Assembly: GCA_042408665.1 (NCBI GenBank)
Contig: JBHOQW010000286.1
Coordinates: 1 to 8,486 of the forward strand
From: CAUJGQ01 sp042408665
GTDB lineage: Bacteria; Chloroflexota; Dehalococcoidia; CAUJGQ01
DNA length: 8,486 nucleotides
Direction of reading: 5' to 3'
The notes under the pieces were generated by a model. It worked only from the letters and a program-made list of their open reading frames with translations, had not been told where the DNA came from and did not search any database. This document shows, one piece after another, positions 5,270 through 8,486 of the stretch. The first letter of the stretch is position 1; every line of letters starts with the position of its first letter. The position numbers were made by a program, and so were the translations under genes.

Positions 5270-5803
5270 CTGCACGCTACCGACGTCATCCTCGAAACGA
5301 AACGCCACCTCGACGGGCGGCGTGAGCGCTTCACCTGCGGCCGCATCGCTGTGTCCCCGCGCCTGGCCATCGTCCGCTTCGTGCACAGCGGCTCGCGCAC
5401 GGCCGGGGAGTTCGTCTTCCCCGCCGGCAGCGTCACCATCGGCTTCTTCTGGGCCGGCCGGCACTACAACCTGTACCGCATCACCGGCCCGGACGGCGCC
5501 GTGATCGTCTACCGCTTTGACGTGGTCGACGCCGTGCGCATCACCGCCACGCACGTCTCCTACACCGATCTCCTCCTCGACCTCTGGGTGACGCCAGACG
5601 GACGCCTGCACGTGGAGGATGAGGAGGAGGTGCGCGCTGCCGAGGCGGCTGGGCTGCTAAGCGCCCGCCGCCGGCAAATCATCGCGCGCACGCGGGCATG
5701 GCTTACCCGTGCCTACCCCCGCATCATCGCCGAGGCGGAACGCGAATTGGCCATGCACCTCGCCAGCGCCGGGGGCGAGCCCCGGCAAGCCGAGGCCCGT
5801 TAG
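5270..5803 (+). CDS. DUF402 family protein (possible nucleotide phosphatase), likely CTG start
   Basis: DUF402 proteins have a small beta-barrel fold. Characterised members hydrolyse nucleoside di/triphosphates or, as in FomD, cytidylyl conjugates, using divalent metals; the exact substrate here is unknown. Seen in the protein: Y-R-I-T-G-P-D-G (69-76), Y-T-D-L-L-L-D-L-W-V-T-P-D-G (98-111) and V-E-D-E-E-E-V (115-121), the typical motifs, with acidic residues available for metal binding. A long helical C-terminus follows. The standard start GTG 5351 would give 150 residues but cut off the first family strand. The in-frame codons before it encode H-A-T-D-V-I-L-E-T-K-R-H-L-D-G and F-T-C-G-R-I-A-V, which match the usual domain opening. 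No ATG, GTG or TTG exists between the stop at 5189 and 5351, so CTG 5270 is proposed (177 residues). The 3' end overlaps the stop of the opposing HesB-like gene. Confidence 0.85.
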   Translation: MHATDVILETKRHLDGRRERFTCGRIAVSPRLAIVRFVHSGSRTAGEFVFPAGSVTIGFFWAGRHYNLYRITGPDGAVIVYRFDVVDAVRITATHVSYTDLLLDLWVTPDGRLHVEDEEEVRAAEAAGLLSARRRQIIARTRAWLTRAYPRIIAEAERELAMHLASAGGEPRQAEAR

Positions 5804-6096
5804 TCCTCCTCGTCCTCGACCTCAGCCGACATCTCGGCCACCAGGATTGTCAGCACCGGACCTTCCGGCGTGTCCTGAGTAGCGATGGTGCAACCGGCTA
5901 GGGCGATCGAGGCATCGGCCGCGATGCGCAGCACCGGGGTGCCCTCGTAGTAGAGCACCTCATCGTCCGCCGCGGGTGGGGTAACCCCCACGACAAACCC
6001 GTCATCCGCCGTCACGATGCGCAGCGGGTTGGGAAGTTCCGCTTCAATCTGCAACCGCTGCAGCAGCGCGCCGGCCGGCTCCGTAATAGCAACCAT
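5800..6096 (-). CDS. Small HesB/IscA-like domain protein lacking cluster-binding cysteines
   Basis: Protein of 98 residues with the layout of the A-type iron-sulphur carrier (HesB/IscA) fold. It opens with I-T-E-P-A-G-A-L-L-Q-R-L (4-15), then L-R-I-V-T-A-D-D-G-F (25-34), D-D-E-V-L-Y-Y-E-G-T-P-V-L-R-I (44-58), S-I-A-L-A-G-C-T-I (63-71) and G-P-V-L-T-I (79-84). True carriers have one Cys after the second block and a C-x-C near the end. Here only Cys69 exists, at an unrelated place, and the protein ends in an acidic tail (E-V-E-D-E-E-D). It therefore should not carry clusters in the known way; the role is unknown. ATG 6096 is chosen because AAGGAG (6103-6108) lies 6 bases before it; a longer open frame to 6237 has no such site. 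The domain assignment rests on pattern, not on search. Confidence 0.75.
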   Translation of the reverse strand: MVAITEPAGALLQRLQIEAELPNPLRIVTADDGFVVGVTPPAADDEVLYYEGTPVLRIAADASIALAGCTIATQDTPEGPVLTILVAEMSAEVEDEED

Positions 6097-6102
6097 GGTG
6101 TT

Positions 6103-6108
6103 CTCCTT
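6103..6108 (-). promoter_or_regulatory. Ribosome binding site fixing the HesB-like start
   Basis: On the minus strand AAGGAG lies 6 bases before ATG 6096. This rejects the longer upstream open frame that reaches 6237. Confidence 0.8.
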
Positions 6109-6379
6109 TCTGGTCCGCTTGATACGGGATGCGGTCTCCAGTGGGGGCAGGGACCGGGCCGGCGCCACCGGCGTCTGCAGCACGTCCGCGCCACCGACGC
6201 CACCAGAACGGGTGAGCGAGCGCCACGGCCGCGACACGACAAGGTCACCGGTGAAGGGCGGAGCGGACCGTGACCTCCGCTGGAATGTGGCAACGCTTCG
6301 GTCATCGATCCGCCGGTGGGGTCCGGGCCGGGGGCCGGGATCACCGAGGGATGGAAGAGAGAAGAGTTACCTGCCTTTC

Positions 6380-6405
6380 ACTGTAGCACACCGCGCCGCC
6401 GTCAA
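6380..6405 (-). promoter_or_regulatory. Candidate promoter for the HesB-like gene
   Basis: On the minus strand TTGACG (6405-6400) is followed by TGC-TACAGT (-10 hexamer 6385-6380, with an extended-type TGn before it). The spacer is only 14 bases, shorter than the usual 16-18, so the -35 match may be fortuitous and the extended -10 may act alone. Transcription would begin near 6373 and leave an untranslated leader of about 275 bases. Confidence 0.35.
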
Positions 6406-6508
6406 GCGGCGCCGCGCCGCCCGTTCCCATCACGATCTTGTGAGGTGCGACCGTGAGGTCAGGTGCCGCGGGCCGGACAGGGGCCCACACCCGTCGGCGC
6501 GGCGGCGC

Positions 6509-7681
6509 TCAGTACGAGCGCGGCATGCCCAGCACGTGCTGGCCGACGTAGGCGAGCACCAGGTTGTTGGCGATGGGCGCCGTGAGCAAGAGGCGCGTCT
6601 CGCGGAACTTGCGTTCCACGTCATACTCGGCGGCGAAACCGTAGCCGCCGTAGGTGGTCATGCAGGCGTTGGCCGCCTCCCACGCCGCCTCTGAGGCCAG
6701 GTATTTGGCCATGTTCGCCTCGGCGCCGCACGGCCGGCCGGCGTCGAACAGGGCCGCGGCGCGCATGCGCATCAGGTCCGCCGCCTCCACGGCCATGTGC
6801 GCCTTGGCGATGGGGAACTGCACCCCCTGGTTCTGGCCGATAGGCCGGCCAAACACCACGCGCGTGTTGGCGTAGGCCACCGCCCGCTCCACGAACCAGC
6901 GCCCGTCGCCGATGGCCTCCGACGCCACCAGGATCCGCTCCGCGTTCATCCCGTCCAGGATGTAGCGGAAGCCCTGGCCCTCCTCACCGATCAGGTTCTC
7001 GGCCGGCACCTCAAGGTCGTCGAAGAACAGCTGGTTGGTGGCATGGTTGATCATGGTGCGGATCGGCCGCACCTCCAGCCCGCGCTCTCGCGCCTCGCGC
7101 AGGTCCACCAGGAAGATGCTCAGGCCGTCCGTCTTGCGCTTGACCTGGTCCAGGGGCGTGGTGCGGGCCAGGAGCAGCATCAGGTCGGACTGGAGCACGC
7201 GCGAGATGAAGACCTTTTGGCCGTTGACGATGTAGCGGTCGCCCCTGCGCACGGCGGTGGTCGTGAGGTGGGTGGTGTCAGAGCCGGAGTCGGGCTCCGT
7301 CACCGCGAACGCCTGCAAGCGCAGCTCACCGGAGGCGATCTTAGGGAGATAGCGGCGCTTCTGCTCCTCGCTGCCGTGCCGCAGGAGCGTGCCCATGATG
7401 TACATCTGGGCGTGGCAGGCGGCGGCGTAGCCGCCGGAGCGCTGGATCTCCTCCAGGATGACCCCCGCCTCCGTTACGCCCAGGCCAGCGCCGCCGTACT
7501 CCTGGGGGATGAGCGCGGCCAGGTAGCCCGCTTTGGTGAGCGCCGCCACGAACGCCTCCGGGTACTCGCGCCGCTCGTCGATCTCGCGCCAGTATTGGTC
7601 CGGGAACTGCTTGCACAGCTCGCGCACCCCGCGGCGGATGGCTTCCAATTCCTCGGCAGGCTTTGGCAGTACGGTGGTCAT
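6509..7681 (-). CDS. Acyl-CoA dehydrogenase family flavoprotein
   Basis: This 390-residue FAD enzyme is expected to introduce a 2,3-double bond in an acyl-CoA and pass electrons to electron-transfer flavoprotein. The length is typical. The N-terminal helical domain contains I-P-Q-E-Y-G-G-A-G-L-G (58-68). The FAD/acyl-contact motif A-V-T-E-P-D-S-G-S-D is at 126-135, I-V-N-G-Q-K-V-F-I-S at 151-160, F-G-R-P-I-G-Q-N-Q at 277-285, and Y-G-G-Y-G-F-A-A-E-Y-D-V-E-R at 344-357. The usual Y-E-G-T with the catalytic Glu is replaced by T-A-P-I (367-370). Glu248 in N-A-E-R occupies the place of the alternative catalytic Glu of isovaleryl-CoA-type enzymes, so activity may be kept with that base, or substrate and chemistry may differ. 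AGGAGG (7688-7693) lies 6 bases before ATG 7681 and excludes the longer frame to 7759. The enoyl-CoA hydratase gene lies 160 bases upstream on the same strand. Confidence 0.93.
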   Translation of the reverse strand: MTTVLPKPAEELEAIRRGVRELCKQFPDQYWREIDERREYPEAFVAALTKAGYLAALIPQEYGGAGLGVTEAGVILEEIQRSGGYAAACHAQMYIMGTLLRHGSEEQKRRYLPKIASGELRLQAFAVTEPDSGSDTTHLTTTAVRRGDRYIVNGQKVFISRVLQSDLMLLLARTTPLDQVKRKTDGLSIFLVDLREARERGLEVRPIRTMINHATNQLFFDDLEVPAENLIGEEGQGFRYILDGMNAERILVASEAIGDGRWFVERAVAYANTRVVFGRPIGQNQGVQFPIAKAHMAVEAADLMRMRAAALFDAGRPCGAEANMAKYLASEAAWEAANACMTTYGGYGFAAEYDVERKFRETRLLLTAPIANNLVLAYVGQHVLGMPRSY

Positions 7682-7687
7682 CGTTCG

Positions 7688-7693
7688 CCTCCT
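7688..7693 (-). promoter_or_regulatory. Ribosome binding site fixing the acyl-CoA dehydrogenase start
   Basis: On the minus strand AGGAGG lies 6 bases before ATG 7681. The upstream in-frame ATGs around 7750-7759 have no such site and would add a low-complexity Arg/Gly/Pro extension. Confidence 0.85.
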
Positions 7694-7748
7694 GGGACGC
7701 GCCGGGGGCGCGCGCCGGCCGCCTGCACGTCCACCCCGTCCCGTCGCC

Positions 7749-7754
7749 ATCATA
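7749..7754 (-). promoter_or_regulatory. Candidate -10 box for the acyl-CoA dehydrogenase gene
   Basis: On the minus strand TATGAT matches the -10 consensus in 5 of 6 bases and would give a leader of about 60 bases. The -35 position (7772-7777, TGCCCG) is poor, so an activator or another sigma factor would be needed. The same bases could read as ATG codons of a spurious upstream extension. Confidence 0.35.
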
Positions 7755-7759
7755 CGCAA

Positions 7760-7775
7760 CCCGCCGCCCGGCGGG
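7760..7775 (-). terminator. GC hairpin between the hydratase and dehydrogenase genes
   Basis: CCCGCC (7760-7765) and GGCGGG (7770-7775) form a 6-base-pair stem with a 4-base loop, 67 bases after the hydratase stop on the minus strand. It is followed by TTGCGTAT, not a T run. It could attenuate or process the transcript between the two genes. The call as a terminator is weak. Confidence 0.25.
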
Positions 7776-7841
7776 CAGGCTGGCCGACGTGGGTACGGCC
7801 TACTCCCAAGCCCGTCCGGACAGTGTCCTGAGGACGACCGG

Positions 7842-8486
7842 CTATCGCCCCTGGAAGCGGGGTGGGCGGCGCTCGTTGAAGGCGCGCACCCCCTCGATGC
7901 GGTCCTCAGTGGTGATGGTGTTGTTGTAGGCCTCGATGGACAGCACCAGTGCCGTCTCCAGGTCCGTTTCGCTGCCCCAGACGATCGCCTTCTTGGCCTG
8001 GCGCACGGCGATGGGGCCGTTCTGGGCGATGACGGCGGCGATCTCCAGCGCCTTGGTCCGTGCCTGCCCCGCCGGCACCAGGTGGTTGACCAGGCCCGCC
8101 GCCTTCGCCTCCTGCGCGTCCATGCGCCGGCCGGTAAAGATCAGCTCCTTGGCCAGCGGCGCGCCGATGATGCGCGGCAGCAGTTGCGTGCCGCCCACGC
8201 CGGGAAAGATGCCGCGCGTCACCTCCGGCAGGCCAAACACGGCCGTCTCGCCGGCCACGATGAAGTCGCACATGATGGCGAACTCGCAGCCACCGCCCAG
8301 GGCGTAACCCTCCACCGCCGCGATCACCGGCATGGGGCAGCGCAGCAGCTTGTGCGCCGCCTCCTCGAAGATCTCGTGCTGCGCCCGCCACGCCTCGTCC
8401 GTCATCCCCTCGCGCTCTTTGAGATCGGCGCCCACGCAGAAGGCGCGCTCACCGGCGCCGGTGAGCACCACGGCGCGCACGCTCCG
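7842..8486 (-). CDS. Enoyl-CoA hydratase/isomerase family protein, N-terminus beyond the window
   Basis: This enzyme is predicted to add water across the double bond of trans-2-enoyl-CoA, the step after acyl-CoA dehydrogenase in beta-oxidation. Visible are 214 residues. The frame is open to the window end and begins R-S-V-R-A-V-V-L-T-G-A-G, so GTG 8480 is an internal Val and about 40-50 N-terminal residues are missing compared with the usual 260. The crotonase signatures are complete: F-C-V-G-A-D-L-K-E (about 16-24 of the visible part) gives the first oxyanion-hole strand. A-L-G-G-G-C-E-F-A gives the second with catalytic Glu (about visible residue 68). L-P-E-V-T-R-G-I-F-P-G-V-G-G-T-Q holds the second catalytic Glu (about 88). 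Both glutamates are kept, which favours hydratase activity. The C-terminus R-P-P-R-F-Q-G-R is typical. The exact acyl substrate cannot be read from the sequence. Confidence 0.94.
   Translation of the reverse strand, partial: RSVRAVVLTGAGERAFCVGADLKEREGMTDEAWRAQHEIFEEAAHKLLRCPMPVIAAVEGYALGGGCEFAIMCDFIVAGETAVFGLPEVTRGIFPGVGGTQLLPRIIGAPLAKELIFTGRRMDAQEAKAAGLVNHLVPAGQARTKALEIAAVIAQNGPIAVRQAKKAIVWGSETDLETALVLSIEAYNNTITTEDRIEGVRAFNERRPPRFQGR

Larger units (their letters stand above)
6097..6508. other. Gene-free leader region with candidate minus-strand promoter
   Basis: These 412 bases lie between the acyl-CoA dehydrogenase stop and the HesB-like start, both on the minus strand. No convincing gene is present. 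They hold an inverted repeat AGGTCAC (6242-6248) / GTGACCT (6270-6276), whose left arm overlaps the palindrome TCACCGGTGA (6245-6254). A 10-base direct repeat CCGCGCCGCC lies at 6391-6400 and 6412-6421. A promoter-like pair at 6380-6405 is described separately. A weak GGGCC/GGCCC hairpin near 6470-6486 may mark the end of the upstream gene, without a T run. Confidence 0.4.

Noticed and set aside
6241..6372. T-box or other known riboswitch in the HesB-like leader
   Set aside because: No T-box sequence, no known riboswitch core and no downstream terminator or anti-terminator pattern could be recognised; only a simple inverted repeat is seen.
6797..7831. Plus-strand open frame of 344 codons opposite the acyl-CoA dehydrogenase
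   Set aside because: The opposite strand encodes a full acyl-CoA dehydrogenase with motifs and a strong ribosome binding site; this frame has neither.

Overview
The window is GC-rich DNA (GC-rich third codon positions, several GTG starts) carrying ordinary bacterial metabolic genes interspersed with GC-rich palindromic repeats of the type CCCCTCACCCC / GGGAGAGG / GGGGTGAGGGG. That repeat style, together with the gene types, suggests a member of the Chloroflexota (perhaps Thermomicrobia-like) or another high-GC lineage. This is inference; no taxonomic marker gene is present.

Layout. Positions 1-337 look like the edge of an integrated element: an excisionase-like helix-turn-helix gene that enters from outside the window, then a truncated tRNA-Gly(UCC) on the minus strand that stops exactly in the anticodon loop. 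From about 340 the sequence looks chromosomal. On the plus strand follow: a divergent ribose-phosphate pyrophosphokinase (707-1648); a small cytoplasmic coiled-coil plus degenerate GGDEF protein (1911-2552); a membrane-anchored protein with a lamin-tail-like C-terminus (2652-3434); a CX5R protein phosphatase of the NFRDLGGY type (3700-4491); an SRPBCC-fold protein (4556-5131); and a DUF402 protein that probably starts at a CTG (5270-5803). On the minus strand are a small HesB/IscA-like protein lacking the cluster cysteines (6096-5800), an acyl-CoA dehydrogenase (7681-6509) and the C-terminal four fifths of an enoyl-CoA hydratase (8486-7842, running off the right end). The two stop codons of the DUF402 and HesB-like genes overlap in a shared TTAG.

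How the genes relate. The enoyl-CoA hydratase and acyl-CoA dehydrogenase are consecutive on one strand and catalyse successive steps of acyl-CoA beta-oxidation, so they form the one clear functional pair. The phosphatase and SRPBCC genes are 64 bases apart and may be co-transcribed. The other plus-strand genes are separated by palindromic repeats and show no obvious shared pathway. At least four repeat copies lie at 1660-1802, 2553-2690, 3441-3514 and 5028-5190. They shape the neighbouring genes: one supplies the C-terminal tail of the SRPBCC protein, and one supplies the start codon region of the lamin-tail-like protein.

I see no CRISPR array, complete insertion sequence, rRNA, complete tRNA or recognisable defence system. 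The most interesting points are the cut tRNA next to an excisionase-like gene, several catalytically altered paralogues (PRPP synthetase, GGDEF, HesB, acyl-CoA dehydrogenase), the likely CTG start, and the repeat-derived protein ends.
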